Origin: CAXMMR01 sp965198995
GTDB taxonomy: Bacteria; Pseudomonadota; Alphaproteobacteria; Acetobacterales; Acetobacteraceae
Assembly: GCA_965198995.1 (NCBI GenBank)
Contig: CBDAQG010000002.1
Span: 1,054,001-1,118,000, forward strand
Direction: 5' to 3'
DNA length: 64,000 bases
The notes under the pieces were generated by a model. That model had not been told where the DNA came from and did no database searches. It worked only from the letters and a program-made list of their open reading frames with translations. Each line of letters begins with the position of its first letter. Position 1 is the stretch's first letter. Made by a program: the position numbers and the translations under genes. Below, one piece after another: positions 17,886-26,567 of the stretch.

Positions 17886-18629
17886 ATGGATTTTAAAGGC
17901 TCCGCCTTTAATGGGGTCCAGGGGCAAAGCCCCTGGCCTTTCTTCTCTGCAGTCGCCTGGCTCGCCGGCGCCTACCTCGCCTTCGCGCTGCGCACCACGC
18001 GCTGGACGCTGCATGGCGGCAGCCATTTGGAGCGCTTCGCTCGCGACGGCGCGGCTGGCGATCCTGGCGAGGGCGCGGTGATCGCGTTTTGGCATGAGGG
18101 GCTGGCGTGCAGTGGCGCCTTGCTGGGGCGGATCCGCCGCGTCGCCCGCGGGCGCGCCGTGAGCGTCGTCGTCAGCCGCAACCGGGATGGCCGGCTGATT
18201 GCCGCGGCGCTGCGCCGGTTCAAGGTCAACGTGCTGTTCGGCTCGACGGCGCGGACCGATGGTGGGCATCGGCGGGACAAGGGGGGTGCGGCGGCGCTGC
18301 GGTCGATGCTGCGGCGCCTGGCGGCGGGCGAGCTGGTGGCGATCACGCCGGACGGTCCGCGCGGGCCGGCGCGGCGGGCGGCGCCGGGGCTGGCGCAGGT
18401 GGCGGCGCTGTCGGGCTGCCCGGTGCTGCCGTTTGCCGGGGCGCTGCGCTGGCGGCTGCGGCTGCGCAGCTGGGACCGGCTGTCGGTGCCGCTGCCGTTC
18501 GGGCGCGGGGTGCTGGTTTGCCTGCCGCCGGTCGTGGTGGCGCGCGATGGCTGGCGGGAGGCGCTGCCGCGGCTTGAGGCGGCGCTGAATGCGGCGGCGC
18601 TGGAGGCGGACCGGCTTTGCGCCGGCTGA
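17886..18629 (+). CDS. DUF374 lysophospholipid acyltransferase-like protein
   Basis: Member of the DUF374 acyltransferase-like family, often next to waaA/lpxK and presumed to act on lipid A or membrane lipids at the inner membrane. FWHEG near residue 68 carries the catalytic His/Glu, then SVVVSRNRDG near 98, GSTARTDGG near 119 and AITPDGPRGPA near 155. The only in-frame start before the conserved region is ATG at 17886, which lies inside a GC-rich repeat, so the first roughly 19 residues (MDFKGSAFNG...) are repeat-encoded. It overlaps waaA by 13 bases. Confidence 0.85.
   Translation: MDFKGSAFNGVQGQSPWPFFSAVAWLAGAYLAFALRTTRWTLHGGSHLERFARDGAAGDPGEGAVIAFWHEGLACSGALLGRIRRVARGRAVSVVVSRNRDGRLIAAALRRFKVNVLFGSTARTDGGHRRDKGGAAALRSMLRRLAAGELVAITPDGPRGPARRAAPGLAQVAALSGCPVLPFAGALRWRLRLRSWDRLSVPLPFGRGVLVCLPPVVVARDGWREALPRLEAALNAAALEADRLCAG
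17888..17945. repeat. GC-rich repeat overlapping the DUF374 gene start
   Basis: Reverse-orientation copy with AAAGGCTCCGCCTTT and CAGGGGCAAAGCCCCTG. It runs through the first codons of the DUF374 gene. It faces the copy at 17700-17804. Confidence 0.8.
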
Positions 18630-19906
18630 GCCTGTCGCTGGCGCTGTGGCGGGCGGCGACGACGCTGGCGGCCCCGGTGCTGGTGCTGGCGCTGCGGCGG
18701 CGGGTTGGGCGGGGCAAGGAGGTCGCGGCGCGGCTTGGCGAGCGGCGTGGCTGGGAGCGGGCGCCGCGGCCGGCGGGGGCGCTGCTCTGGCTGCACGCGG
18801 CGAGCGTCGGCGAGGCGGTGTCGATCCTGCCGGTGATCGCGGCGCTGCCGGCCGGGCTGATCGTGCTGCTGACCACCGGCACGGTGACCAGTGCGAGGCT
18901 GCTGGAGCGGCGGCTGCCCGAGCTCGGCTGGGCGGGCACGGTGCTGCACCGCTTCGTGCCGCTCGACGTGCCGCGCTGGATGGGGCGGTTTCTCGACCAT
19001 TGGCGGCCGCAGGCGGCCGGGCTGGTGGAGAGCGAGCTGTGGCCGAACCTGATCGACGGGTGCCGGCGGCGGGGCATCCCCGTGGCGCTGGTCAATGCGC
19101 GGCTGTCGCGGCGGAGCGCCGGCGGCTGGGCGCGGCTGCCGGGCCTGGCGCGTCGGCTGCTTGGCGGGCTGGCCTTCGTGGCGGCGCAGTCCGAGGCCGA
19201 TGCGAGCCGGTTTGTCGCGCTTGGGGCGGCGCGGGTGGATGCGCCGGGCAACCTCAAATTCGCCGCGCCGCCGCTGGCGGCCGAGCCGGTGGAGCAGCGG
19301 CGGCTGGCGGCGTTGATCGGCGAGCGGCCGGTCTGGCTGGCGGCGAGCACGCATCCGGGCGAGGAGCGGCTGGTGGCGGCGGTGCACCGGCGGCTGGCGG
19401 CGGACCATCCCGGGCTGCTGACGATCATTGCGCCGCGACACCCCGAGCGCGGCGTGTCGCTCGCGGTGGAGCTTGGGGCGGCGCGGCGGGGCGGCGGCGA
19501 GGACCCGCCGGGCGACGGCGGGCTGTGGCTGGTCGACACGCTGGGCGAGCTGGGCTTGCTCTACCGGCTGGCAGGCACGGTGTTTGTCGGGCGCAGCCTG
19601 GTGGGGGCGGGCGGGCAGAACCCGCTGGAGCCGGCGCGGCTCGGCTGCGCGGTGTGCGTCGGGCCGCAGACCGGCAATTTCGCGGCGGTGTGCGAGCGGC
19701 TGGCGCGGGCGGGGGGCCTGGCGCGGGTTGCCGACGCGGCGGAGCTTGGCGACTGGGTCGACGCGATGCTGCGCGACCCGGCGGCGCGGCGGCGGGCCGG
19801 CGCGGCGGCGGCGGCGGCGGCCTCCGGCGATGACGGGCTGCCGGCGCTGCTGGCGGGGCGGCTGCTCGGCCTGGTCGAGCGCAATGCGGCGGTGCCGCCA
19901 GGGTGA
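18617..19906 (+). CDS. waaA: 3-deoxy-D-manno-octulosonic acid (Kdo) transferase
   Basis: Transfers Kdo from CMP-Kdo to lipid IVA at the cytoplasmic face of the inner membrane (GT30). It has a hydrophobic N-terminal anchor, WLHAASVGEAVS near residue 56, VESELWPNLI near 136, APGNLK near 213, ASTHPGEE near 236 and the C-terminal LVGAGGQNPLEPA near 330. At 429 residues it has family length. The start is TTG at 18617 inside the end of the DUF374 gene, and the stop overlaps the lpxK start (GTGA), indicating translational coupling in a lipid A operon. Confidence 0.94.
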   Translation: MRRLSLSLALWRAATTLAAPVLVLALRRRVGRGKEVAARLGERRGWERAPRPAGALLWLHAASVGEAVSILPVIAALPAGLIVLLTTGTVTSARLLERRLPELGWAGTVLHRFVPLDVPRWMGRFLDHWRPQAAGLVESELWPNLIDGCRRRGIPVALVNARLSRRSAGGWARLPGLARRLLGGLAFVAAQSEADASRFVALGAARVDAPGNLKFAAPPLAAEPVEQRRLAALIGERPVWLAASTHPGEERLVAAVHRRLAADHPGLLTIIAPRHPERGVSLAVELGAARRGGGEDPPGDGGLWLVDTLGELGLLYRLAGTVFVGRSLVGAGGQNPLEPARLGCAVCVGPQTGNFAAVCERLARAGGLARVADAAELGDWVDAMLRDPAARRRAGAAAAAAASGDDGLPALLAGRLLGLVERNAAVPPG

Positions 19907-20898
19907 GGGCGCCGGGCTTCTGGCAGCACGATGGCGGGCTCGCCCGGCTGCTGTCGCCGCTCTCGGGGATGACCGCGATGGCGACCAGGCGGCGGCTGGC
20001 GCGGCCGGGCGTTCGCGTCGGCGTGCCGGTGGTGTGCTGCGGCAATGCGACCGTGGGCGGCGCCGGCAAGACGCTGCTGGCGCTCGACCTAGCGCGGCGC
20101 GCGCTGGCGGCGGGACAGGCCGTGCACGTGCTGACGCGCGGCCATGGCGGCAGGCGGAGCGGTCTCACGCGCGTCGAGCCGTGGCACGATGCGGCGGCGG
20201 TTGGCGACGAGGCGCTGCTGCTCGCCGCGGTGGCGCCGTGCTGGGTTTCGGCTGACCGCGCGGCGGCGGCGCGGGCGGCGGTGGCGGCGGGCGCGACGTT
20301 GCTGGTGATGGATGACGGGCTGCAGAACCCCGGTCTGTGCAAGGACCTGTCGCTGCTGGTCGTCGATGCGGTGAGCGGCTTCGGCAATGGTCGGCTGCTG
20401 CCGGCCGGCCCGCTGCGCGAGCCGGTGGCGGCCGCCGCGTCGCGCTGCCAGGCGGCGGTGGTGATCGGCGAGGGGGTGATCGGCGCCGGGGTGATCGACG
20501 CCGGGGTGATCGGCGATGCGGTGGTGGCGTTGCCGGGGGGCCTGCCGCGGCTGCAGGCCACGCTGCAGCCGGACGAGGCGATGCGCGGGCTGGCCGGGCG
20601 GCGCGTGTTGGCGTTTGCCGGCATCGGTCGGCCGGAGAAGTTCTTCGCCAGCCTGGAGCAGGTGGGCGCGGTGGTGACGCGGGCGGCGTTCGGCGACCAT
20701 CATCGCTACTCGCGGCAAGAGCTCCGGCGGCTGCTGGGGCGCGCGGCGCAGGGAGGGCTGACGCTGGCGACGACGCCGAAGGACGCGGTGCGCTTGCCGG
20801 AGGAGGTTCGCCGGCAGGTGACGGTCGCCGGCGTCGGCCTGGCCTGGGCGGACGAGGCGGCGCTAACTGCGCTGCTGCAAAAAACCGTTGGCCTTTAA
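19903..20898 (+). CDS. lpxK: Tetraacyldisaccharide 4'-kinase
   Basis: Phosphorylates the 4' position of the lipid A disaccharide. A P-loop GNATVGGAGKTLLALDLA is near residues 47-64, followed by HVLTRGHGG near 78, MDDGLQNP near 136 and DHHRYS near 266. GTG at 19903 overlaps the waaA stop by 4 bases. Residues 187-206 are encoded by four imperfect 15-base tandem units (20461-20520), giving a VIGxx ladder that looks like a local expansion. It ends shortly before an AT-rich repeat. Confidence 0.93.
   Translation: MRAPGFWQHDGGLARLLSPLSGMTAMATRRRLARPGVRVGVPVVCCGNATVGGAGKTLLALDLARRALAAGQAVHVLTRGHGGRRSGLTRVEPWHDAAAVGDEALLLAAVAPCWVSADRAAAARAAVAAGATLLVMDDGLQNPGLCKDLSLLVVDAVSGFGNGRLLPAGPLREPVAAAASRCQAAVVIGEGVIGAGVIDAGVIGDAVVALPGGLPRLQATLQPDEAMRGLAGRRVLAFAGIGRPEKFFASLEQVGAVVTRAAFGDHHRYSRQELRRLLGRAAQGGLTLATTPKDAVRLPEEVRRQVTVAGVGLAWADEAALTALLQKTVGL
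20461..20520 (+). repeat. Four 15-base tandem units inside lpxK
   Basis: Units GTGATCGGCGAGGGG, GTGATCGGCGCCGGG, GTGATCGACGCCGGG and GTGATCGGCGATGCG follow without gaps. Each encodes five residues, so the frame is kept. Confidence 0.8.
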
Positions 20899-20915
20899 GA
20901 GGCGCGACAGCGAAG

Positions 20916-20950
20916 CAAAAGTTTTTTGCTGCTTTTTTTCAAAAAAGCAG
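20916..20950. repeat. AT-rich two-hairpin repeat
   Basis: CAAAAGTTTTTTG followed by CTGCTTTTTTTCAAAAAAGCAG. A single copy, 17 bases after the lpxK stop, where it could act as a terminator. The stem sequence GCTGC replaces GGTTC seen in other copies, with a matching change on both arms. Confidence 0.75.
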
Positions 20951-21005
20951 ACCTTTGCTTTCTGGCCTCATCGCCTCCGCTTCTGTAATCGGCGTCGCGC
21001 AAACC

Positions 21006-23084
21006 ATGGAGAGACGCTTGGCCTCGATCCGCCTCGCCCGCCTGCTGGCCACCACCGCACTCTGCCTCGCGCCCCTGCCGGCGCTGGCGCAGGGCGCTCC
21101 CATGGCGACGACCACGACGGCCGCGGCGAGCCCTTACGGGCCATGGGGGTTTAACCTGAAGGGCCGGGACCTCTCCGTCGTGCCCGGCGACAACTTCTTT
21201 GAGCGCGCCAACGGCACCTACGTGCGCGACCTGGTGATCCCGTCCGACCACAGCTCCTGGGGCGCCTTCAACATCCTCGCCGAGCTGTCGCGTGATCGCA
21301 CGAAGGCGATCCTGGAGGAGCTGGCCAAGACGCCGAGCCCGGACCCGACCACGATCGGCCAGAAGCTCGGCGCCTACTACGCGACCTATCTCGATGCGGC
21401 GACGGTGGAGAAGCAGGGCGTGGCGCCGCTCGCGCCCGACCTGGACCAGATCACCAAGGTTGTCGACCGCAGCCAGTTCGCCCACCTGCTCGGCACCGCC
21501 CAGCGCAACTTCCAGACCTCGCTCTACGGGCTGCTGATCGCGCCCGACCCGAAGGACCCGACGGTCTACTCGGTGCAGCTCTCCCAGGGCGGGCTCGGCC
21601 TGCCGGATCGCGACTATTACCTCAAGCCGGAGTTCGCCGAGAAGAAGGCGGCCTATCAGAGCTATGTCGGCCAGATGCTTGACCTGATCGGCTGGCCGGA
21701 GAGCCAGTTGCAGGCCGAGGCGGTGGTGAACTTCGAGACCGCGATCGCCCAGAAGAGCTGGTCGCGGGCCGAGAGCCGCGATCCGGACAAGACGTATAAT
21801 CCGATGAGCGTGGAGGATCTGGCGCGTGCGGCGCCGGGGTTCGATTGGCGCGCCTACCTCGCGGGGGCCGACCTCGGCTCGACGACCAGCGTCGTGCTCG
21901 GCCAGAAGAGCGCGATCATCGACGAGGCGGCGGCGGCGGCGGGGACCGATCTGGCGACGCTGCGCGCCTGGCTCGCCTTCCATCTGGTCGACAGTGCCGC
22001 GCCGGTGCTGCCCAAGCGCTTTGTCGACGCGCATTTCGCCTTCAACGGCAAGACGCTGACCGGGCAGCCGGAGAACCTGCCGCGCGACAAGCTGGCGGCG
22101 AGTGCGACCAGCGGCGCGATGGGCATGGCGCTCGGCGAGATCTATGTCGGCAAGTATTTCACCCCGGCCGACCGCGCGACGGTCAGGTCGTTGACCGACG
22201 ACCTCAAGGCGGTGTTCCGCGTTCGGCTCGAGCATAATGGCTGGATGAGCGACCCGACCAAGCAGGAGGCGCTCAAGAAGCTCGACATGTTCGCCGTCCA
22301 GATCGGCTACCCGAACAAGTGGCGCGACTATTCGAGCCTGATCGTCCATCCCGGCGACCTCTACGGCAATTCCGAGCGCTCGATCGGCTTCGAGTGGGAC
22401 TACTGGCTTGGCCATCTCGGCAAGACGGTGGACCGCGACGAGTGGGACATGACGCCGCAGACCGTCAACGCCTACAACAATCCGCCATTCGACGAGGTGG
22501 TGTTTCCCGCCGCCATCCTGCAGCCGCCGTTCTTCAACCGGAGCGCCGACCCGGCGATCAATTACGGCGCGATCGGCGGCGTGATCGGCCACGAGATGAC
22601 GCACTCGTTCGACGATCAGGGGCGCAAATACGACGAGACCGGCAAGCTGCGCGACTGGTGGACGGCGGCGGACGCGAAGCGCTTCGACGAGCGGGCGGCC
22701 AAGCTCGGCGCGCAGTTCTCGGCGATGGAGCCGTTCCCGGGGATGCACATCAATGGCGAGCTGACGATGGGCGAGAACATCGCCGACCTTGGCGGGCTGA
22801 CGCTGGGGCTCGACGCCTACCACGCCTCGCTGCACGGCAAGCCGGCGCCGGTGATCGACGGGCTGAGCGGCGACCAGCGGGTGTTCCTCGGCTGGGCGCA
22901 GGTGTGGCGCGCCAAGCTGCGCGACGATGCGGCCAAGCAGCGCCTGGTCAGCGACCCGCACTCGCCGCCGATGGCGCGGGTGAACGGGCCGATGCGCAAT
23001 ATCGACGCCTGGTATACGGCCTGGCACGTGGAGCCGGGGGAGGCGCTGTATCTAGCGCCGGCGGATCGGGTGCAGATCTGGTGA
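21006..23084 (+). CDS. M13-family zinc metallopeptidase (PepO/neprilysin-like)
   Basis: A 692-residue exported endopeptidase. Residues 1-30 are a Sec signal (ARLLATTALCLAPLPALAQG, cleavage after ALA). The N-terminal M13 domain starts with PGDNFFERANGTYV. The zinc site is HEMTH near residue 529 with the third ligand in GENIADLGG near 588. INYGAIGGVIGHEMTHSFDDQG and the C-terminal NIDAWYTAWHVEPGEALYL are M13 hallmarks. It probably degrades peptides in the periplasm. ATG at 21006 directly precedes the signal; the frame is open upstream without family similarity. Confidence 0.95.
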   Translation: MERRLASIRLARLLATTALCLAPLPALAQGAPMATTTTAAASPYGPWGFNLKGRDLSVVPGDNFFERANGTYVRDLVIPSDHSSWGAFNILAELSRDRTKAILEELAKTPSPDPTTIGQKLGAYYATYLDAATVEKQGVAPLAPDLDQITKVVDRSQFAHLLGTAQRNFQTSLYGLLIAPDPKDPTVYSVQLSQGGLGLPDRDYYLKPEFAEKKAAYQSYVGQMLDLIGWPESQLQAEAVVNFETAIAQKSWSRAESRDPDKTYNPMSVEDLARAAPGFDWRAYLAGADLGSTTSVVLGQKSAIIDEAAAAAGTDLATLRAWLAFHLVDSAAPVLPKRFVDAHFAFNGKTLTGQPENLPRDKLAASATSGAMGMALGEIYVGKYFTPADRATVRSLTDDLKAVFRVRLEHNGWMSDPTKQEALKKLDMFAVQIGYPNKWRDYSSLIVHPGDLYGNSERSIGFEWDYWLGHLGKTVDRDEWDMTPQTVNAYNNPPFDEVVFPAAILQPPFFNRSADPAINYGAIGGVIGHEMTHSFDDQGRKYDETGKLRDWWTAADAKRFDERAAKLGAQFSAMEPFPGMHINGELTMGENIADLGGLTLGLDAYHASLHGKPAPVIDGLSGDQRVFLGWAQVWRAKLRDDAAKQRLVSDPHSPPMARVNGPMRNIDAWYTAWHVEPGEALYLAPADRVQIW

Positions 23085-23085
23085 G

Positions 23086-23184
23086 GCAAGGCCAGGGCTC
23101 TCCCTCCGTGAGCATGAATAACGGATGGATTTTAAAGGCTTCGCCTCTAATGGGGTCCAGGGGCAAAGCCCCTGGCCTTTCCTC
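23086..23184. repeat. GC-rich two-hairpin repeat
   Basis: A half-hairpin GGCCAGGGCTCTCCCTC, then ATTTTAAAGGCTTCGCCTCTAATGGGG and CCAGGGGCAAAGCCCCTGG in reverse orientation. It fills the gap between the M13 gene and the inositol operon. Confidence 0.75.
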
Positions 23185-23280
23185 CTGTCGCACGTTGGCT
23201 CACGATCCCGTGACGAGGATCTTACCAACTGCGTCATTGGTAGGCACATGTGCGGCCGCAGAAATCGGGGCAGAGAGCTG

Positions 23281-24480
23281 ATGGCGGTTACAGGCAGCGC
23301 GGGTTCGTCGGAGCGGCTTGGCATGCTGATTGTCGGCCTCGGCGGTGCGGTGGCCTCCACGGTCGCGGCGGGCATCGAGCGCATTCGGCAGGGCGAGACG
23401 GACCGCACCGGTTTGCCGTTGGCCGGCTTTACCGAGGCTGGCCTGGTGCCTTACGACGCGATCGAGGTGGTTGGCTGGGACCTCAACGCCGACGATCTGG
23501 CGAGCGCGCTGGCGAGCCATCGGGTGCTGCCGGCCGAGCTTGCCGCGGGGCTGAACGAGGCGCTGTCGCGGATCAAGCCTTGGCCGGCGACTGGCAGCAC
23601 CGCGTTTTGCCGCAACGTCGATGGCGGCAATCGGTTTGCGGCCAATTCGCTGCTTGGCGCGGTCGAGCAATTGCGTTGCGACATGCGCGACTATCGCGAG
23701 AAGAGCGGCATCGAGCGCCTGGTGGTGATCAACCTCGCCTCGGTGGAGAGTTGGCCGGCGGATGTCGCGGCATTCAGCGACATTTCGCGTTTTGAGCACG
23801 CCCTGGCGAGCAATGATCCGACGATCAGTCCGGCGATGCTGTATGCCTATGCGGCGATCTGCGAGGGTGTGCCCTACGGCAACTTCACGCCGAGCCTGGG
23901 CGCCGACATCCCGGCGCTGGCGCAGTTCGCCGAGAGCCGTGGCGTGCCGCTCGCCGGCAAGGACGGCAAGACCGGGCAGACCTTCATCAAGACGGTGCTG
24001 GCGCCGGCGTTCCGCGACCGCAACCTGCATGTCGATGGCTGGTTCTCGACCAACATCCTGGGCAATCGGGACGGGTTGGCGCTGGACGACCCGGCGAGCC
24101 TGCAGTCCAAGCTGAAGACCAAGGGCGGCGTGATCGACGACATCCTCGGCTATCATGTCGAGGATCATCTCGTGCACATCCACTATTACAAGCCGCGCGG
24201 CGACAACAAGGAGGCCTGGGACAACATCGACGTCACCGGCTTCCTGGGTCAGCGCATGCAGATGAAGGTGAACTTCCTGTGCAAGGACTCCGTTCTTGCG
24301 GCGCCGCTGGTGATCGAGATTGCGCGCTGTCTGGACCTGGCGCAGCGGCGCGGACAGGGTGGCGCGCAGGAGCAACTCGGCGTGTTCTTCAAGTCGCCGC
24401 AGACCAAGGGTGGTGCGGCCGAGCATGATTTCGGCCGCCAGCAGGCGCGCCTGGCGGACTGGCTGCGCGACGCCGGCTGA
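23281..24480 (+). CDS. ino1: Inositol-3-phosphate synthase
   Basis: Converts glucose 6-phosphate to myo-inositol 3-phosphate using NAD in the cytoplasm. It has an N-terminal Rossmann motif LIVGLGGAVASTVAAGIE near residues 15-33, then PWPATGSTAFCR, LASVESWP, GVPYGNFTPSLGADIP and the signature GKDGKTGQTFIKTVLAPAF near residues 223-241, ending in a C-terminal NILGNRDG and HIHYYKPRGDNKEAWDN region. At 399 residues it is of the bacterial type. The start is ATG at 23281; the frame continues upstream into a repeat. It is the first gene of a nine-gene operon, overlapping the next gene by 1 base (TGATG). Confidence 0.94.
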   Translation: MAVTGSAGSSERLGMLIVGLGGAVASTVAAGIERIRQGETDRTGLPLAGFTEAGLVPYDAIEVVGWDLNADDLASALASHRVLPAELAAGLNEALSRIKPWPATGSTAFCRNVDGGNRFAANSLLGAVEQLRCDMRDYREKSGIERLVVINLASVESWPADVAAFSDISRFEHALASNDPTISPAMLYAYAAICEGVPYGNFTPSLGADIPALAQFAESRGVPLAGKDGKTGQTFIKTVLAPAFRDRNLHVDGWFSTNILGNRDGLALDDPASLQSKLKTKGGVIDDILGYHVEDHLVHIHYYKPRGDNKEAWDNIDVTGFLGQRMQMKVNFLCKDSVLAAPLVIEIARCLDLAQRRGQGGAQEQLGVFFKSPQTKGGAAEHDFGRQQARLADWLRDAG

Positions 24481-25388
24481 TGTCGGCCGACGCGGTGGAG
24501 CTACGGCGCTTTGGTGCGGTGGCGCGTGACCTCGCCGAGCTGAAGCGGATGCGTGACGCCTCGACGACCGACAGCGTTGCCGAGCGGCTGTTTAGGCAGG
24601 CCTGGGCGCGGCTGGCGGGCGGCGAGGCTGCCTCGGCGGTGTGGCCGTCTGTGGTCGCGCAGGCGCTGGTGGCGACGCGGCTTGCGGGCATTGACGCCGG
24701 CTTGCTGGCGGCGCTGGAGGTTGACCCGGCTGCTCGCCGGGGGATCCTGGGCCGGGCGTTTGACGACGCGGCGGCGGCGCTTGACGCGGCGCGCCTCGGG
24801 CCCGTTCGCGACCAGCTCGATGCTCGTGCGGACGCGCACGGTGGCGCGGTGCCGGGCTTTGCCGCGGCACTGATCCGTCAGCCGCGCGCCGGCGCGACCT
24901 CGCCGGGCAAGCCGAGGCTCGCTTTGGAGCCGGCGGAGAGCCATGGCGACCACTGCCTGGTCGTGGCGGTGCTGGGCGCGCTGCTGGCGCTGCATGACGG
25001 GGCCGACCCGGCGCGGGTGTTCGTCGCCGGGCTCGCGCATCACCTGCACAATGCGGTGCTGCCGGATACCGGGTTTGCCGGCGAGATGATGCTCGGGGCA
25101 GCGCTCGAGCCGATCATGCGGCGGTTGTTCGAGCGCGAGCTGCGCAGCTTGCCGGCGGCGCCGCGGGCGCGCGTTGCCGAGGCGCTGGTGCTGATCGCGG
25201 ATGCGGACACGGCGGAGGGGCGGGCGTTTCACGCCGCCGACGTGGTCGACCGGGTGCTGCAGGCGCATCACCATGCGCGGGCCGCCGCGTTCACTGCCGT
25301 GCAGGCGCTGGAGGATCTGCAGCTCGTGCATGAGGGACCGCTGCGGCCGTTCCAGGCGCGCGTGCTGGCCGGGATCGGGCTCGCCTGA
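24480..25388 (+). CDS. HD-domain-like protein of unknown function
   Basis: A 302-residue soluble protein without a family I can name with confidence. The stretch SHGDHCLVVAV near residue 160, VAGLAHHLHNA near 183-193 and LIADADTAEG near 240 resembles the spaced His/His-His/Asp pattern of HD-superfamily metal-dependent hydrolases, and QAHHHARAAAF near 262 adds more His. If so, it may be a phosphatase or a di-metal oxygenase acting on an inositol intermediate. It overlaps both neighbours by 1 base, so co-translation with ino1 and the methyltransferase is likely. Confidence 0.6.
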   Translation: MSADAVELRRFGAVARDLAELKRMRDASTTDSVAERLFRQAWARLAGGEAASAVWPSVVAQALVATRLAGIDAGLLAALEVDPAARRGILGRAFDDAAAALDAARLGPVRDQLDARADAHGGAVPGFAAALIRQPRAGATSPGKPRLALEPAESHGDHCLVVAVLGALLALHDGADPARVFVAGLAHHLHNAVLPDTGFAGEMMLGAALEPIMRRLFERELRSLPAAPRARVAEALVLIADADTAEGRAFHAADVVDRVLQAHHHARAAAFTAVQALEDLQLVHEGPLRPFQARVLAGIGLA

Positions 25389-26560
25389 TGCTGGATCCGG
25401 CCTGGCCCGGGGGCGCGCTGCTCAGCCCGGTCAGCGGCCAGGCGCTGGCGGCGGACGGGCCGGACGTGCTGGTGGCGCCCGGCGAGGCCTGGCCGGTGGT
25501 GGACGACATCGCCTTTTTGCGCGCCGACCGACGGGCGATGGCCGAGGCGGCCGTGGCGTTGCTGCGCGGGGGCGAGCGCGCCCGGGCGGCGGCGTTGTTG
25601 CTGACCGACCAGGACGGCTTTGCGCCCGACCCGCCGCCGAGCTTGCAGGCGACCGAGGCGCTGGTGCGCGAGCGCGGGCGCTTCAGCTTTCGTGCGGCGA
25701 TGCGGCAGCTCGCCTTTGGCCGTGTCGGTGACTACTTCGCCCATCGCTGGACCGACCCGACGTACTTCTCCGGCTTGGCGCTGGCCGAGATGGCGGCCCA
25801 GGACCTCGATGGCCGGCCGGTGCTGGAGCTCGCCTGCGGCGTCGGCCATTTTCTGCGCGCCTTTGCCGCCGCCGGGATCGGCGCGTGCGGCGGCGACCTG
25901 GTGTTCGCTAAGCTCTGGCTGGCGCGCCACTACGTGGCTCCGGCGGCGCGGCTGGTGTGCTTTGACGCCGGCTCGGACTGGCCGCTCGCTGACGGCAGCC
26001 TTGGCGGCGTGTTCTGCCATGACGCGTTCTACTTCCTGGCCGACAAGCCCGGCATCGTGCGCCGCATGCGCGCGGCGGTTGGCGCCGGCGGCCGGATCGG
26101 CATTGGGCATGCGCACAACGCCGAGGTCGATAATCATTCCGCTGGCGTTCCGCTTGACGTGGCCGGTTACGCCGCGTTGCTGCCGGGTGCGTCGCTGTTC
26201 GATGACCGCGAGCTCGGCGCTGCGTTTGTCGAGGCGCGCGTTCCGGACAGCGCCGCCGGGGCGGCGCTTGCCCAGGCGCCGGCGATCGCCCTGCTGTGGC
26301 CGGGGCGGCCTGACCGGGGCGAGCCGCTCGGCCTCGGTCTGCCGGGGGCGGCTTCGCGGCTTCGCCTCAACCCGCTCTATCGACGCGCGGGCGGGACGGC
26401 GGTGATCGCCTGGCCGAGCGAGCGCTACGAGCAGGAATATGCCGCGCTGGCGAGCTATCCCCGGCGCTGGGACGGTCCGGACGAGTGGGCGGCGGAGGCT
26501 GGCGAGGCGGTGGCGCTGGTGCGGCGCGGCATCTATGTCGATCTGCCGGCGCAATGGTAA
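25388..26560 (+). CDS. Class I SAM-dependent methyltransferase
   Basis: A 390-residue protein. The core motif I VLELACGVGHFLRAFA is near residues 146-161, with FDAGSDWPLADGSLGGVFC as the motif II/post-I region. Residues 10-45 (LLSPVSGQAL...WPVVDDIAFL) have the layout of a Trm112-like zinc ribbon seen at the start of many methyltransferases, but all Cys positions are replaced. The substrate is unknown; within this operon an inositol glycoside is the natural guess. It starts at ATG 25388, sharing 1 base with the upstream stop. Confidence 0.82.
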   Translation: MLDPAWPGGALLSPVSGQALAADGPDVLVAPGEAWPVVDDIAFLRADRRAMAEAAVALLRGGERARAAALLLTDQDGFAPDPPPSLQATEALVRERGRFSFRAAMRQLAFGRVGDYFAHRWTDPTYFSGLALAEMAAQDLDGRPVLELACGVGHFLRAFAAAGIGACGGDLVFAKLWLARHYVAPAARLVCFDAGSDWPLADGSLGGVFCHDAFYFLADKPGIVRRMRAAVGAGGRIGIGHAHNAEVDNHSAGVPLDVAGYAALLPGASLFDDRELGAAFVEARVPDSAAGAALAQAPAIALLWPGRPDRGEPLGLGLPGAASRLRLNPLYRRAGGTAVIAWPSERYEQEYAALASYPRRWDGPDEWAAEAGEAVALVRRGIYVDLPAQW

Positions 26561-26567
26561 TGTTGCA

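Noticed and set aside
23125..23280. Upstream extension of inositol-3-phosphate synthase through the repeat
   Set aside because: In frame, but ATG at 23281 gives the family N-terminus; unlike lptD, a proper start exists after the repeat.
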